NCBI RefSeq assembly: GCF_011759705.1 | Contig: NZ_JAAOZF010000002.1 | Span: 310,001-374,000, forward strand | Reading direction: 5' to 3' | Source of the DNA: Microbacterium ulmi | GTDB lineage: Bacteria > Actinomycetota > Actinomycetes > Actinomycetales > Microbacteriaceae | Length of the DNA: 64,000 bases | Part shown: piece by piece, positions 18,575 through 28,163 of the stretch | Position numbering within the stretch: the stretch's first letter is position 1 | How the letters are laid out: each line of letters starts with the position of its first letter | Translations under genes and position numbers: made by a program | Notes under the pieces: model-generated | Database searches by the model: none | The model's input: only the letters and a program-made list of their open reading frames with translations | What the model was told of the DNA's origin: nothing

Positions 18575-19132
18575 TCACCGGCGCGCGACGCGCTCGGCAT
18601 CGGCCCACGCGCGCTGCGCGGGCGTCAGCGTCGTCGCCGGACTCGCGGCGGGGGCGCCGCGCCACGCATGGCAGAGGGCGAGAGCGAGCGCGTCCGCGGC
18701 GTCCGCCGGCTTCGGAAGCTCGTCGAGCCGCAGGATGCGCGCGACCATCGTCTGCACCTGCCGCTTGTCGGCGGCGCCGTAGCCCGTGATGGCCGCCTTG
18801 ACCTCGGACGGCGTGTGCGTCGCGGCGGGGATGCCGCGCTCCCCCGCCGCGAGCAGCGCGATGCCGCTCGCCTGGGCCGTGCCCATCACGGTGGTGCGGT
18901 TGTGCTGCGCGAAGACGCGCTCGACGGCGACGACCGACGGGGCGAACTCGTCGATGACGGCCCTGATGCCGGCCGCGATCCTCGCGAGCCGCCGTTCGAT
19001 GGGCTCGCCCGGATCCGACCGCACGACCCCGACGTGCACGAGGGTCGCGGAGCGGTCGCGTGCGACATCCACGATCCCCACGCCGCACCGGGTGAGGCCC
19101 GGGTCGACGCCCAGCACCCGCAATCGACTCAC
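18575..19132 (-). CDS. ruvC: Holliday junction resolvase RuvC
   Basis: 185 residues with the catalytic acidic residues in place: Asp in [11 protein letters not shown], Glu in VAVERVF, and the late Asp pair in [12 protein letters not shown]. It cuts Holliday junctions symmetrically after RuvAB migration. The GTG at 19132 is six bases after TAGCGT (19139-19144), another leaderless-type promoter; so ruvC has its own start in addition to any read-through from yebC, and ruvAB has a separate one. Confidence 0.96.
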   Translation of the reverse strand: MSRLRVLGVDPGLTRCGVGIVDVARDRSATLVHVGVVRSDPGEPIERRLARIAAGIRAVIDEFAPSVVAVERVFAQHNRTTVMGTAQASGIALLAAGERGIPAATHTPSEVKAAITGYGAADKRQVQTMVARILRLDELPKPADAADALALALCHAWRGAPAASPATTLTPAQRAWADAERVARR

Positions 19133-19138
19133 CGTCTC

Positions 19139-19144
19139 ACGCTA
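19139..19144 (-). promoter_or_regulatory. -10 box of ruvC (TAGCGT), 6 bases before the GTG
   Basis: TAGCGT on the minus strand, then six bases, then the ruvC GTG. It fits the leaderless arrangement common in this window. No LexA-like site is visible at this promoter. Confidence 0.4.
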
Positions 19145-19193
19145 GCCCCGCCTCTCCCCGGCGCCCCGCAGACCCGCCGCTCCGAGAACGACA

Positions 19194-19249
19194 AGCCGCT
19201 TCTGCGGCTGGACGACACGCGGTGCGTGCCGTGCGGCGCAGAAGCGGCT
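19194..19249 (-). terminator. Hairpin downstream of yebC
   Basis: A perfect 13-bp inverted repeat (19194-19206 and 19237-19249) with a 30-base loop that itself contains GC-rich complementarity. It lies 16 bases beyond the yebC stop and upstream of ruvC. There is no strong U-tract, as is usual in high-GC actinobacteria. Confidence 0.6.
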
Positions 19250-19265
19250 CCCGGCTCGGAAGAGG

Positions 19266-20024
19266 TCAGTCGTCGTTCTCGAGCTCGGCCTGGACCTCGG
19301 CCGACAGGTCGAAGTTGCTGTACACGTTCTGCACGTCGTCGCTGTCTTCGAGCGCGTCGATGAGGCGGAAGACCTTGCGCGCCGTGTCGGCGTCGATCTC
19401 GACCTTGAGCGACGGCACGAACTCGACGTCTGCGGACTCGTAGTCGAGGCCGGCGGCCTGCAGCGCGGCGCGGACGGGCACGAGGTCGGAGGCGTCCGTG
19501 ACGACCTCGAAGCCCTGGGCGTGCGGCTCGACCTCCTCGGCACCGGCCTCGAGGGCCGCGAGCATGACGTCGTCCTCGGTCGTGCCCTCACCGGACACGA
19601 CGATGACGCCCTTGCGCGAGAAGTTGTAGGCGACCGAGCCCGGGTCGGCGAGCGTTCCGCCGTTGCGGGAGAGCGCCGTGCGCACCTCGGCCGCAGCGCG
19701 GTTCTTGTTGTCGGTCAGACACTCGATGAGCAGGGCCACGCCGTTGGGTCCGTAGCCTTCGTACACGATCGTCGTGTACTCGACCGACTCGCCGCCGACA
19801 CCCGCTCCGCGCTTGATGGCGCGATCGATGTTGTCATTCGGGACCGAGGTCTTCTTCGCCTTCTGGACGGCGTCGTAGAGGGTCGGGTTGCCTGCGAGGT
19901 CTGCGCCGCCGAGCTTGGCGGCGACCTCGATGTTCTTGATGAGCTTGGCGAACGACTTGGCGCGGCGCGCGTCGATGACGGCCTTCTTGTGCTTCGTCGT
20001 CGCCCACTTGGAGTGGCCGGACAT
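19266..20024 (-). CDS. yebC: YebC/PmpR family protein
   Basis: 252 residues, full length. It begins [19 protein letters not shown], the near-invariant N-terminus of the family, with [11 protein letters not shown] and the central [14 protein letters not shown]. Members were long called transcriptional regulators; recent work links them to ribosome function at proline stretches. The ATG at 20024 lies seven bases after a TAGAAT -10 box, so it is likely leaderless. It is upstream of ruvC, the usual yebC-ruvC neighbourhood. Confidence 0.95.
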   Translation of the reverse strand: MSGHSKWATTKHKKAVIDARRAKSFAKLIKNIEVAAKLGGADLAGNPTLYDAVQKAKKTSVPNDNIDRAIKRGAGVGGESVEYTTIVYEGYGPNGVALLIECLTDNKNRAAAEVRTALSRNGGTLADPGSVAYNFSRKGVIVVSGEGTTEDDVMLAALEAGAEEVEPHAQGFEVVTDASDLVPVRAALQAAGLDYESADVEFVPSLKVEIDADTARKVFRLIDALEDSDDVQNVYSNFDLSAEVQAELENDD

Positions 20025-20031
20025 GGGATCG

Positions 20032-20037
20032 ATTCTA
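20032..20037 (-). promoter_or_regulatory. -10 box of yebC (TAGAAT), 7 bases before the ATG
   Basis: The minus strand reads TAGAATCGAT, two more bases and CC, then ATG. The identical ten bases TAGAATCGAT occur at the pdxS start, which strengthens both as genuine leaderless promoters. Confidence 0.5.
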
Positions 20038-20064
20038 GGCGACCGGATGCCGCGACCCGACGGG

Positions 20065-20808
20065 CTACAGCGTCTCGGGGATCTCGCGCCCGGGGAAGAG
20101 AGTCGAGTACTGCTTGCGGTAGAGCCCCTTGCCGACCAGTCGGTAGGCCATGCGGATCGGGAGGGGGATGTCCTTGAAGAACTCCTCGCGCTCTCCTGGC
20201 GGGTTCGTCGCGAGGATCATGCCGAGGTACGCGAGGACGACCTTCTTCTCGAACTCGTCGACCCCGTGCTGCGCGAGCTTGCCGAACTCCTTCTCGGTCA
20301 TCACCCTCTCGACGGCCGGCGTCGCCTCGGTGACCTCACGGCGGAGATGGACCTTCAGGACCTTCGAGAGCTCGGCGTACATGGTGGCCAGCTCCTCCCC
20401 GAGAGCGGAGTCGGGGGCGACGATCCAGCGCTCCCGGACCGCGGCGATCTCGTCCAGCCGGGCCGAGACCTCCTGGTGCTGGGCGAGCATGAGATCGACG
20501 TGCAGCGCGCATGCGGGCGCGCGCTCCCGCAGCACCGGATACATGTAGAGGTCTTCGCCCTCATGATGCACGTGCAGGAGCTTGTCGACGTTGCGGAAGA
20601 CGTCTCCCACGTACGCCGAGCGCGCCGTGTCGCCCGCGGCGACGGAGCGTGCGAGCCCCGGCATCTCGTCGTAGAGCCACAGGAAGACGCGATGGATGCG
20701 GCGCATCCCCGCCGACGCCTGGCACAGGACGGGGCCGTCCGGTATCGGCGCGGTCGTCTCGCCCGCCTGCATCGTGAAGAAATCGGACATGACAGAGTCC
20801 CCAGTCAT
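20065..20808 (-). CDS. Hemerythrin-domain protein
   Basis: About 247 residues with a four-helix hemerythrin-like bundle carrying the expected His/Glu pattern: [24 protein letters not shown] and [11 protein letters not shown]. The C-terminal 80 residues include [19 protein letters not shown]. It probably binds a di-iron centre and senses or carries oxygen, NO or iron. It starts either at the ATG at 20808 (purine-rich GGGAGCGGGACGG just upstream) or six codons later at 20790. It is divergent from the PLP decarboxylase gene with about 130 bases between them. Confidence 0.85.
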   Translation of the reverse strand: MTGDSVMSDFFTMQAGETTAPIPDGPVLCQASAGMRRIHRVFLWLYDEMPGLARSVAAGDTARSAYVGDVFRNVDKLLHVHHEGEDLYMYPVLRERAPACALHVDLMLAQHQEVSARLDEIAAVRERWIVAPDSALGEELATMYAELSKVLKVHLRREVTEATPAVERVMTEKEFGKLAQHGVDEFEKKVVLAYLGMILATNPPGEREEFFKDIPLPIRMAYRLVGKGLYRKQYSTLFPGREIPETL

Positions 20809-20941
20809 CCGTCCCGCTCCCCGCGGGTACACTCCCCTGCTCCCCCGGCTGCGACGATACGCGAGCCTCCGCGGCCGGGCAACAGGGTCTGCCCGAGATG
20901 GTCGTTGTATCAGGACGCGCACCGGAGAACACTCGGTGTGC

Positions 20942-22321
20942 ATGGACGAACGACAACGCGCCCTCCAGGCGGCCCACCGCGCGGCTCTCGACTTCCTCGA
21001 CTCGCTCGACGACCGGCCCGTGTGGCCCCGGGCGACGCTCGATGACATGCTCGCGGTCTTCGGCGGGCCTCTCGGCGAAGAAGGCCGAGATGCCGCGGAC
21101 GTGGTCGCAGAGCTCGCCGACAAGGCGGAGCCGGGCCTGGTCGCGATCCCCGGCGGACGGTTCTTCGGATTCGTCATCGGCGGCACGCTTCCTGCCGCCC
21201 TGGCCGCCGACTGGCTCGTGTCGACGTGGGATCAGAACTCCGGCTCGAGCACCCTCACCCCGACGACGGTCGCCCTCGAGCGTATCGCCGGGGAGTGGAT
21301 CTGCGACCTGCTCGGGCTCCCCGCGGAGGCGGTCGTGGGCTGGGTCACGGGAGCGCAGGTGTCGAACTACGTGTGCCTCGCCATCGCGCAGCATGCCGTC
21401 CTGCGCCGGGTCGGGTGGGATGCGACGAAGCGGGGACTGCGCCGCGCCCCCGCCGTGCGACTCGTCGTCGGAGAGCATCGTCACGGATCGATCGATCGGG
21501 CGGCGAGGTTCTGCGGCATCGGATCCGAGGAGTTCACCGTCGTGGCCGCCGACGACCAGGGGCGCATGATCCCGCAGGCGCTGGAGACCGCCCTCTCCGT
21601 CGGCGACGGACCCGCGATCGTGTGCCTGCAGGCGGGAGAGGTGCACACGGGCGCGTTCGACCCCTTCGCCGAGCTCGTCCCCATCGCGCGCCGCCACGGC
21701 GCATGGGTCCACATCGACGGCGCGTTCGGGCTGTGGGCCGCGGCATCCGATCGCCTCCGCCCCCTCACCGACGGCATGACCGACGCGGACTCGTGGACGA
21801 CCGACGCGCACAAGACGCTCAACGTGCCGTACGACTGCGGCATCGCGATCGTGCGCGACCCCGCCGATGCGATCGCGTTCTTCCGCGCGGGCGGCGACTA
21901 TCTCGTCTTCACGAGCCTCGACCCGTGGGACGTGAGCCCCGAGCTGTCGCGGCGAGGACGCGGCGTGCCCGCGTGGGCCGCGCTGCGGAGCCTGGGCCGT
22001 CGGGGCGTCGCAGCCCTCATCGACCGTCTTCGCGACAACGCCGGGCGCCTCGAGGCAGGGCTGCGCGGCATCCCGGGCGTCATCGTCGTGAACGAGGTTC
22101 CCTACACGCAGGTGATGTTCCGGCTCGAGGACGACGAGGCCACACGCGCGCTCGGCGCCGCGATCCTGGAGGAGGGCACGGCCGCCCTCACCGGCGCCGA
22201 GTGGGACGGTCGCGCGACCCTCCGATGCTCGATGTCGTCGTGGGCGACGACGCAAGAGGACGTCGATCTCACGGTGGCGGCGATCGCCCGGCTCGTCGGG
22301 GAGCTCAGCTCGCGATCTTGA
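20942..22321 (+). CDS. Group II pyridoxal-phosphate-dependent decarboxylase
   Basis: 459 residues. The PLP lysine lies in TDAHKTLNVPYDCG (near residue 290), the PLP-nitrogen aspartate in HIDGAFGLWA, and the family stretch WVTGAQVSNY is near residue 135. This is the glutamate/aromatic-amino-acid decarboxylase fold; the amino acid used cannot be told from the sequence. An in-frame GTG two codons upstream (20936) has GGAGA at a better distance and may be the real start. It is next to the pdxST/pdxY genes that make its cofactor. Its last 17 bases overlap the convergent DUF1697 gene. Confidence 0.85.
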   Translation: MDERQRALQAAHRAALDFLDSLDDRPVWPRATLDDMLAVFGGPLGEEGRDAADVVAELADKAEPGLVAIPGGRFFGFVIGGTLPAALAADWLVSTWDQNSGSSTLTPTTVALERIAGEWICDLLGLPAEAVVGWVTGAQVSNYVCLAIAQHAVLRRVGWDATKRGLRRAPAVRLVVGEHRHGSIDRAARFCGIGSEEFTVVAADDQGRMIPQALETALSVGDGPAIVCLQAGEVHTGAFDPFAELVPIARRHGAWVHIDGAFGLWAAASDRLRPLTDGMTDADSWTTDAHKTLNVPYDCGIAIVRDPADAIAFFRAGGDYLVFTSLDPWDVSPELSRRGRGVPAWAALRSLGRRGVAALIDRLRDNAGRLEAGLRGIPGVIVVNEVPYTQVMFRLEDDEATRALGAAILEEGTAALTGAEWDGRATLRCSMSSWATTQEDVDLTVAAIARLVGELSSRS

Positions 22322-22838
22322 CGAGCGTGCGCAGGTTGCGGTTGGTCGTCGTCGCCTTGTAGCGCGCCTTTGCCAGCATCTTCGCGAACGGGGTGTCGAC
22401 CGTCGTGCCCTTGACGGGGTTCCAGTAGACGACGCCGGGCCCTGTCGAGATCGGGTCCACCGACGGATCGAGGGATGCCGCGGCCGCCGCGAGCTCCGTC
22501 CGCGTCGCCTCGTCGGTGCAGAAGACCACCCACGGCTGCCGTGCGGGATTGTCGGCGTCGAACGGGAAGCCGTCGATCGCCGCGTCGAGCTCGGACCGCG
22601 TGACGAGCACGATCCAGGCGTCGTACGAGAACCTGTCGCGCAGGGCGGCCTCGATGCGGGACTTCAGCGCGGCGCGGTGAACCGCCGCGGCATCCGTCTC
22701 GAAGCGCACGTTGCCGCTCGCGAGGAACGTGCGGACGTCGTCGAAGCCCTGCTCGCGGAAGAGCGCGCCCAGGTCGGCGCTGCGGATCGTTATGCCGCCG
22801 ACGTTGACTCCGCGCAGCAGCGCGACCCAGGTCGTCAT
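22305..22838 (-). CDS. DUF1697 family protein
   Basis: 177 residues beginning MTTWVALLRGVNVGG, the hallmark start of DUF1697, with LASGNVRFE and the C-terminal TTTNRNLRTLVKI that is also characteristic. The function is unknown. The long frame upstream of the ATG at 22838 belongs to the pdxT region and is not part of this gene. A -10 box TAGGCT ends seven bases before the ATG. The 3' end overlaps the decarboxylase gene. Confidence 0.9.
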   Translation of the reverse strand: MTTWVALLRGVNVGGITIRSADLGALFREQGFDDVRTFLASGNVRFETDAAAVHRAALKSRIEAALRDRFSYDAWIVLVTRSELDAAIDGFPFDADNPARQPWVVFCTDEATRTELAAAAASLDPSVDPISTGPGVVYWNPVKGTTVDTPFAKMLAKARYKATTTNRNLRTLVKIAS

Positions 22839-22845
22839 GGCGGCG

Positions 22846-22851
22846 AGCCTA
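22846..22851 (-). promoter_or_regulatory. -10 box of the DUF1697 gene (TAGGCT)
   Basis: The minus strand reads TAGGCTCGCCGCC and then ATG. The same string, with one change, precedes the ACT-domain gene (TAGGCTCGCCACC then ATG), supporting a leaderless promoter type. Confidence 0.45.
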
Positions 22852-22867
22852 CGCGCGACCCCCGACG

Positions 22868-23461
22868 TCAGGCGTTCCGCACGGCGTCGAGGAGCAACCC
22901 GTGGAAACGGTGCTCGCCCATGACCTCGGGATGGAACGACGTCCCGAGCAGCGCGCCCGAGCGCACGGCGACGACGCGGCCGTCCGAGAGCGCCGCAAGG
23001 GGCTCGACGCCCGCGCCGACGTCCTCGACGAGGGGCGCGCGGATGAACACCGCGTGCACGGGCGGCTCTCCGAGCACCGGGATGTCGAGATCGGTCTCGA
23101 AGGAGTCGACCTGGCTGCCGAACGCGTTGCGGCGGACCGTCACGTCGAGGCCGCCGAACGTCTGCTGCCCCTCGATGCCGTCCGTGATGCGCTCGGCCAG
23201 GAGGATGAGCCCTGCGCACGTGCCGTACATCGGCATCCCCCCGGCGATCGCGGCGCGGATCGGGTCGCGCATGCCGAACGCGCGCGACAGCTTGTCGATG
23301 ACGCTGGACTCGCCCCCGGGGATGACGAGCCCGTCCACGGCCGCGAGCTCGGCGGGGCGTCGCACGAGGTCGACGTCCGCGCCGAGCTCCGTGAGGACGC
23401 GGGCATGCTCGCGCACGTCGCCCTGCAGCGCGAGGATGCCGACGCGGGGACGTGCCGCCAT
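22868..23461 (-). CDS. pdxT: PLP synthase glutaminase subunit PdxT
   Basis: 197 residues. Class-I glutaminase triad: Cys in GTCAGLILL and His/Glu in SFHPEV; oxyanion stretch IPGGES. It releases ammonia from glutamine and passes it to PdxS for pyridoxal 5'-phosphate synthesis. It lies 47 bases downstream of pdxS on the same strand, in the usual pdxS-pdxT order. Confidence 0.96.
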   Translation of the reverse strand: MAARPRVGILALQGDVREHARVLTELGADVDLVRRPAELAAVDGLVIPGGESSVIDKLSRAFGMRDPIRAAIAGGMPMYGTCAGLILLAERITDGIEGQQTFGGLDVTVRRNAFGSQVDSFETDLDIPVLGEPPVHAVFIRAPLVEDVGAGVEPLAALSDGRVVAVRSGALLGTSFHPEVMGEHRFHGLLLDAVRNA

Positions 23462-23508
23462 CGGCTACCAGCCGCGCTCTGCTGCTCGGCGAGCTCGGAT
23501 CACGGCCG

Positions 23509-24405
23509 TCACCAGCCGCGATCGGCGAGTCGGTGGGGAGCCGCGAGATCGGCGACGTTGATGCCGACCATCGCCTCACCGAGACCGCGAGAGACGTCCG
23601 CGATCACCTTCGGGTCGTCGTAGAACGTCGTCGCCTTGACGATGGCGGCGGCGCGCTCGGCGGGATTGCCGGACTTGAAGATGCCCGAGCCGACGAACAC
23701 GCCGTCGGCGCCGAGCTGCATCATCATGGCGGCGTCGGCGGGCGTGGCCACACCGCCCGCGACGAACAGGACGACGGGGAGCTTGCCCGTCTCGGCGATC
23801 TCCGCGACGAGGTCGTAGGGCGCCTGGAGCTCCTTCGCGGCGACGAACAGCTCGTCCTTCGTCATGGAGCGCAGGACGTTGATCTCGCTCGAGATCTTCC
23901 GGATGTGCTTCGTGGCCTCGGAGACGTCGCCGGTGCCGGCTTCGCCCTTCGAGCGGATCATCGCGGCACCCTCGTTGATGCGCCGCAGGGCCTCGCCGAG
24001 GTTCGTCGCGCCGCACACGAACGGGACCGTGAACTTCCACTTGTCGATGTGGTTGACGTAGTCGGCGGGCGAGAGCACCTCGGACTCGTCGATGTAGTCG
24101 ACGCCGAGCTCCTGCAGCACCTGCGCCTCGACGAAGTGGCCGATGCGCGCCTTCGCCATGACCGGGATCGAGACCGAGGCGATGATGTCGTCGATGAGGT
24201 CGGGATCGCTCATGCGGGCGACGCCGCCCTGCGCGCGGATGTCGGCGGGAACACGCTCGAGCGCCATGACGGCGACGGCGCCGGCATCCTCTGCGATCTT
24301 CGCCTGCTCGGCCGTGACGACGTCCATGATGACGCCGCCCTTCAGCATCTCCGCGAGGCCGCGCTTGACGCGGCTCGATCCGACCTGGTTGGGGGTCTCA
24401 GTCAT
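23509..24405 (-). CDS. pdxS: PLP synthase lyase subunit PdxS
   Basis: 298 residues, a highly conserved (beta/alpha)8 barrel. It shows [16 protein letters not shown], the Lys/Asp active-site stretch [21 protein letters not shown] and [27 protein letters not shown]. It makes pyridoxal 5'-phosphate from ribose 5-phosphate, glyceraldehyde 3-phosphate and ammonia from PdxT. The ATG at 24405 lies eight bases after TAGAAT (24414-24419); an ATG two codons earlier is also possible. It is divergent from pdxY. Confidence 0.97.
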   Translation of the reverse strand: MTETPNQVGSSRVKRGLAEMLKGGVIMDVVTAEQAKIAEDAGAVAVMALERVPADIRAQGGVARMSDPDLIDDIIASVSIPVMAKARIGHFVEAQVLQELGVDYIDESEVLSPADYVNHIDKWKFTVPFVCGATNLGEALRRINEGAAMIRSKGEAGTGDVSEATKHIRKISSEINVLRSMTKDELFVAAKELQAPYDLVAEIAETGKLPVVLFVAGGVATPADAAMMMQLGADGVFVGSGIFKSGNPAERAAAIVKATTFYDDPKVIADVSRGLGEAMVGINVADLAAPHRLADRGW

Positions 24406-24413
24406 AACCATCG

Positions 24414-24419
24414 ATTCTA
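24414..24419 (-). promoter_or_regulatory. -10 box of pdxST (TAGAAT)
   Basis: TAGAAT on the minus strand, eight bases before the ATG at 24405 (two bases before the alternative ATG at 24411, so the downstream ATG is favoured as a leaderless start). The ten bases TAGAATCGAT are shared with yebC. Confidence 0.5.
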
Positions 24420-24465
24420 GTTCGCGCAGGATGCCGCTCCTGCCGCGCCGGATGCGCACGGGTGG

Positions 24466-24471
24466 CATGAT
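24466..24471 (+). promoter_or_regulatory. -10-like box of pdxY (CATGAT), 6 bases before the GTG
   Basis: CATGAT followed by six bases and the GTG at 24478; no ribosome-binding sequence is visible, so a leaderless message is the simplest reading. The pdxST and pdxY promoters are back to back within about 60 bases. Confidence 0.35.
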
Positions 24472-24477
24472 CGGACG

Positions 24478-25329
24478 GTGAAGATCCTCTCGATCCAGTC
24501 GGCCGTCGCGTACGGTCACGTCGGCAACTCCGCCGCGGTCTTCCCGCTGCAGCGCATCGGCGTCGAGGTGCTCCCCATCTACACGGTCGCCTTCTCGAAC
24601 CACACGGGGTACGGCGCCTGGCGCGGTCCGCTCATCGCGCCGTCCGACGTCGCCGACGTCATCACGGGCATCGAGGAGCGCGGAGTCTTCCCGCAGATCG
24701 ACGTCGTGCTGTCCGGATACCAGGGAGGCGAAGGCATCGGCGACGTCATCATCGACGCCGTCGCACGTGTGAAGGCCGCGAACCCGGATGCCGTGTACGC
24801 GTGCGATCCCGTCATGGGCAACGCGAGGTCGGGATGCTTCGTCGCCCCGGCGATCCCCGTCCTCCTGCGCGAGCGCGTCGTCCCCGTGGCAGACATCATC
24901 ACGCCCAACCAGTTCGAGCTGGGCTTCCTCACGGGCACGGAGCCCGGCTCGATCGAGTCGACGCTCGAGTCGGTGGAGGCGGCGCGGGCGATGGGGCCGC
25001 GGACGGTGCTCGTCACGAGCGTCGAGCGCCCCGACCGGGAAGAGGGCACGATCGAGATGCTCGCCGTCGACGACGCGGGAGCCTGGATCGTCCAGACGCC
25101 TCTGCTGCCCCTGAAGGCGAACGGCTCGGGCGACGTCACGGCTGCCCTCTTCACGGCGCACTACCGCCGGACGGGGGATGCCGCGGACGCCCTCGCACGC
25201 ACGGCCTCGAGCGTCTTCGACCTGCTCGAGAACACGCACCGCTCAGGCGAGCGCGAGCTGCAGCTCGTCGAGTCACAGGAGGCGTACGCGCATCCGCGCA
25301 TGCAGTTCTCCGTGCGCGCGGTGCGCTGA
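24478..25329 (+). CDS. pdxY: Pyridoxal kinase PdxY
   Basis: 283 residues of the ribokinase-like fold. It begins [18 protein letters not shown] (typical PdxY/PdxK), has [10 protein letters not shown], and the catalytic C-terminal [13 protein letters not shown] with the GxGD base. It phosphorylates salvaged pyridoxal to PLP, complementing de novo synthesis by PdxST next door. The GTG start lacks a ribosome site. It converges with the HIT-family gene after a 37-base gap. Confidence 0.93.
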   Translation: MKILSIQSAVAYGHVGNSAAVFPLQRIGVEVLPIYTVAFSNHTGYGAWRGPLIAPSDVADVITGIEERGVFPQIDVVLSGYQGGEGIGDVIIDAVARVKAANPDAVYACDPVMGNARSGCFVAPAIPVLLRERVVPVADIITPNQFELGFLTGTEPGSIESTLESVEAARAMGPRTVLVTSVERPDREEGTIEMLAVDDAGAWIVQTPLLPLKANGSGDVTAALFTAHYRRTGDAADALARTASSVFDLLENTHRSGERELQLVESQEAYAHPRMQFSVRAVR

Positions 25330-25366
25330 ACGGCCGCATCCTTCGCGGCGCATCGTGCCGCCGCGG

Positions 25367-25930
25367 TCAGTCGCCCCACGCGTCGGCGAGAGCGCGGCGG
25401 ACATCGCCGAGCAGTTGCGGCAGCGCCTTCGTCCTCGCGATGATCGGGAAGAAGTTCGCGTCTGCGGCCCATCGCGGCACGATGTGCTGATGCAGGTGCT
25501 CATCGACGCCCGCGCCCGCGACCGCGCCCTGGTTCATCCCGAGGTTGAAGCCGTCGCAGCGCGACACGCGCCGAAGGACCCGCATCCCCTGCTGCGTGAG
25601 CGCGCCGATCTCGGCGACCTCCTCCTGGGTGGCCTGGTCGTAGGTCGCGACATGACGGTACGGGCACACGAGCAGGTGGCCCGAGTTGTACGGGAAGAGG
25701 TTCAGCAGGACGTACGCCGTCTCGCCGCGGGCGACGATGAGGCCGTCCTCGTCGGATCTGTGCGGAGCGGCGCAGAAGGGGCACGCGTCGCGCAGCACCT
25801 GCGGGCCCGCCTGGATGTACGCCATCCTGTGCGGGGTCCACAGGCGCTGGAACTCGTCGGGGACGCCCGGAAGCTCGCTCGCGGCGATCAGCCGGGCGTC
25901 CTCGACGTCCGTCTCCGCAGCGTCCGTCAC
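25367..25930 (-). CDS. HIT-domain protein (histidine-triad nucleotide hydrolase/AP4A phosphorylase-like)
   Basis: 187 residues. A Cys pair CPFC near residue 50 suggests a zinc site, and the histidine triad is [11 protein letters not shown] near residue 145. The size and CPFC motif match the actinobacterial HIT proteins related to AP4A phosphorylase. The GTG start overlaps the thrS stop (GTGA), so it is translated with thrS; members of this family cleave adenylylated products such as those that aminoacyl-tRNA synthetases can form. Confidence 0.88.
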   Translation of the reverse strand: MTDAAETDVEDARLIAASELPGVPDEFQRLWTPHRMAYIQAGPQVLRDACPFCAAPHRSDEDGLIVARGETAYVLLNLFPYNSGHLLVCPYRHVATYDQATQEEVAEIGALTQQGMRVLRRVSRCDGFNLGMNQGAVAGAGVDEHLHQHIVPRWAADANFFPIIARTKALPQLLGDVRRALADAWGD

Positions 25931-27936
25931 GCCAGGTCCTCCGCGGTGTCGACGAGCGCCTTCGACGCGATCGCGGTCTGGATGCGCCGCACCGCGTCGG
26001 CGATCGGGATGCCGTTCTCCTGCGAGCCGTCACGGAAGCGGAAGGACACGGTGCCCGCTGTGCGGTCCTGCTCGCCCGCGATGAGCATGAGCGGGACCTT
26101 CTGCGTCGTGTGGGTGCGGATCTTCTTCTGCATGCGGTCGTCGCTGTGGTCGAGCTCGGCGCGGACGCCGTCGGCCTTCAGCTGGGCGACGACCTCGCCG
26201 AGGTAGTCGGCATACTCGTCGGCGACGGGGATGCCGACGACCTGCACGGGCGAGAGCCACACGGGGAACGCGCCCGCATAGTGCTCGAGCAGGATCGCGA
26301 AGAACCGCTCGGCGGAGCCGAACAGGGCGCGGTGGATCATGACCGGGCGGTGCTTCTCGCCGTCGGGACCCGTGAACTCGAGGCCGAACCGCTCCGGAAG
26401 GTTGAAGTCGATCTGCACCGTCGACAGCTGCCACGTGCGACCGAGGGCGTCCTTCGTCTTGAGGTCGATCTTCGGCCCGTAGAACGCCGCCTCGCCTTCG
26501 ACCTCGGTGAGCTTGAGGCCGGACGCCTTCGCGACACGGCGCAGCGCGTCGGATGCTTGGGTCCAGTGCTCCTCGTCGCCGATCCACTTGTCCTTCTCGT
26601 CGTCGCGCAGCGACAGCTCGAGCTCGAAGTCGGTGAGGCCGAAGTCGCGCAGCATGGAGAGGACGAAGTCGAGCACACGGCCCGCCTCCTCTTCGAGCTG
26701 ATCGGGTGTGACGAACAGGTGCGAGTCGTCCTGTGTGAAGCCGCGCACGCGGGTGAGCCCGTGCAGCGCTCCGGAGAGCTCGTAGCGGTACACGGTGCCG
26801 TTCTCGTAGAGACGCATCGGCAGGTCGCGGTAGCTTCGGGCGCGCTCGCGGTAGATGAGGATGTGCATGGGGCAGTTCATCGGCTTCAGGTAGTAGTCGA
26901 TGCCCGTCTTCGTCACCTCGCCTGCAGCGTCGCGCTCCTCGTCGAGGCGGATCGGCGGGAACATGCCCTCCTTGTACGTCACGAGGTGGTTGGACTCGAT
27001 GAAGAGGTCCTTCTTCGTGATGTGCGGCGTGTAGACGTAGGTGTAGCCGCCCTCGCGGTGGCGCTTGAGGGCGTGCTGCTCCATCTCCTGCCGGATGATG
27101 CCGCCCTTGGGGTGCCACACCGACAGTCCCGAGCCGATCTCGTCGGGGAACGAGAACAGGTCGAGCTCCTTGCCGAGCTTGCGGTGATCGCGCTTGGCCG
27201 CCTCTTCGAGGCGGAGCTGGTAGGCCCGCAGCTCGTCCTTCGTGGGCCATGCGGTGCCGTAGATGCGCTGCAGCTGCGGGTTCTTCTCGCTCCCCCGCCA
27301 GTACGCGCCGGCGACGCGCTGCAGTGCCCAGCCGTTGCCGATGAGGCGCGTGTTCGGCAGGTGCGGCCCGCGGCAGAGGTCCTTCCAGACGGTCTCGCCG
27401 TCGCGGTTCACGTTGTCGTAGATCGTCAGCTCGCCGGCGCCGACCTCGACCGAGGCGCCCTCGGTCTTCTCCGCTCCGCCGCCCTTGAGTCCGATGAGCT
27501 CGAGCTTGAAGGGCTCGTTCGCGAGCTCGGCGCGCGCCTCGTCGTCGGTCACGACACGGCGGACGAAGCGCTGCCCCTCGCGGATGATGCGCTGCATCTC
27601 CTTGTCGATCGCCTTGAGCTTCTCGGGCGTGAACGGCTCGTCGACGCCGAAGTCGTAGTAGAAGCCGTCCGTGATGGGCGGGCCGATGCCGAGGTTCGCC
27701 TGCGGGTCGATGCGCTGCACGGCCTGCGCGAGCACGTGCGCCGTGGAGTGGCGCAGGATGCCGAGCCCGTCCGGGCTGTCGATCGCGACGGGCTCGACGG
27801 CATCCGTCGCCTCCACGATCGTCGCGAGATCCTTCAGCTCGCCGTTGACGCGGAGCGCGACGACGGAGCGGTCGGGGAAGAGGGCGAAGCCGTCGGCGGG
27901 ATACGCCACGTCCGACGGGATGACGACGTCAGTCAA
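25927..27936 (-). CDS. thrS: Threonine-tRNA ligase
   Basis: 669 residues: TGS domain, second editing domain with [12 protein letters not shown] (the HxxxH site that clears Ser-tRNA(Thr)), class II catalytic core with the zinc Cys in MNCPMHI, zinc His in [15 protein letters not shown], and the C-terminal anticodon-binding domain ending with [13 protein letters not shown]. The start codon is a TTG at 27936, supported by GGAGAG at normal spacing and by the family N-terminus. A 160-base leader containing a small ORF and two short hairpins separates it from the upstream terminator, suggesting attenuation. The HIT gene is coupled downstream. Confidence 0.96.
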   Translation of the reverse strand: MTDVVIPSDVAYPADGFALFPDRSVVALRVNGELKDLATIVEATDAVEPVAIDSPDGLGILRHSTAHVLAQAVQRIDPQANLGIGPPITDGFYYDFGVDEPFTPEKLKAIDKEMQRIIREGQRFVRRVVTDDEARAELANEPFKLELIGLKGGGAEKTEGASVEVGAGELTIYDNVNRDGETVWKDLCRGPHLPNTRLIGNGWALQRVAGAYWRGSEKNPQLQRIYGTAWPTKDELRAYQLRLEEAAKRDHRKLGKELDLFSFPDEIGSGLSVWHPKGGIIRQEMEQHALKRHREGGYTYVYTPHITKKDLFIESNHLVTYKEGMFPPIRLDEERDAAGEVTKTGIDYYLKPMNCPMHILIYRERARSYRDLPMRLYENGTVYRYELSGALHGLTRVRGFTQDDSHLFVTPDQLEEEAGRVLDFVLSMLRDFGLTDFELELSLRDDEKDKWIGDEEHWTQASDALRRVAKASGLKLTEVEGEAAFYGPKIDLKTKDALGRTWQLSTVQIDFNLPERFGLEFTGPDGEKHRPVMIHRALFGSAERFFAILLEHYAGAFPVWLSPVQVVGIPVADEYADYLGEVVAQLKADGVRAELDHSDDRMQKKIRTHTTQKVPLMLIAGEQDRTAGTVSFRFRDGSQENGIPIADAVRRIQTAIASKALVDTAEDLA

Positions 27937-28030
27937 GGGAACTCTCCAGAGCGTGAGGTGGAATCAAGGCTACCGGTGCGGATCGCACGGGATTTCGCTC
28001 AGCTTCGGACGCGCGCGGCGTCCTGCCCGC

Positions 28031-28099
28031 TCAGGCGCGACGCGTTCGCGTGCCGGTTGCCGCGACGATCGTCGCGACGAGCAGCCGGCGCAGTTCCAT
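28031..28099 (-). CDS. Possible leaderless 22-residue leader peptide upstream of thrS
   Basis: An ORF of 22 codons starting MELRRLLVAT and ending GTRTRRA. Four of its codons are Thr (ACG, ACC, ACG, ACG), three of them in the last nine residues, and five are Arg. A -10 box TATCAT lies six bases before its ATG, so it would be translated from the 5' end of the thrS message. Between it and thrS are two short hairpins (GGACGC/GCGTCC and GTGCG/CGCAC). Thr enrichment upstream of threonyl-tRNA synthetase suggests attenuation, but the peptide is short and Arg-rich too, so this is tentative. Confidence 0.4.
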   Translation of the reverse strand: MELRRLLVATIVAATGTRTRRA

Positions 28100-28105
28100 G
28101 CACAC

Positions 28106-28111
28106 ATGATA
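28106..28111 (-). promoter_or_regulatory. -10 box of the thrS leader (TATCAT)
   Basis: TATCAT on the minus strand, six bases before the leader ORF ATG at 28099. Its upstream end overlaps by two bases the large hairpin at 28110-28146. No -35 at 16-18 bases is evident; the hairpin arm occupies that place. Confidence 0.45.
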
Positions 28112-28146
28112 TCGGCGCCGGATCCACAAGGGATCCGGCGCCGATA
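28110..28146 (-). terminator. Strong 16-bp hairpin after the subtilase gene
   Basis: A perfect 16-bp inverted repeat (28110-28125 and 28131-28146) with a 5-base loop ACAAG, 18 bases beyond the subtilase stop. It should stop subtilase transcription before the thrS leader promoter, which it abuts. It lacks a U-tract. Confidence 0.8.
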
Positions 28147-28163
28147 CGCCCTGCGAGCGCGGG

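Noticed and set aside
27937..28099. T-box riboswitch before thrS
   Set aside because: I could not find the T-box consensus, a specifier loop or a terminator/antiterminator pair in the 160-base leader.
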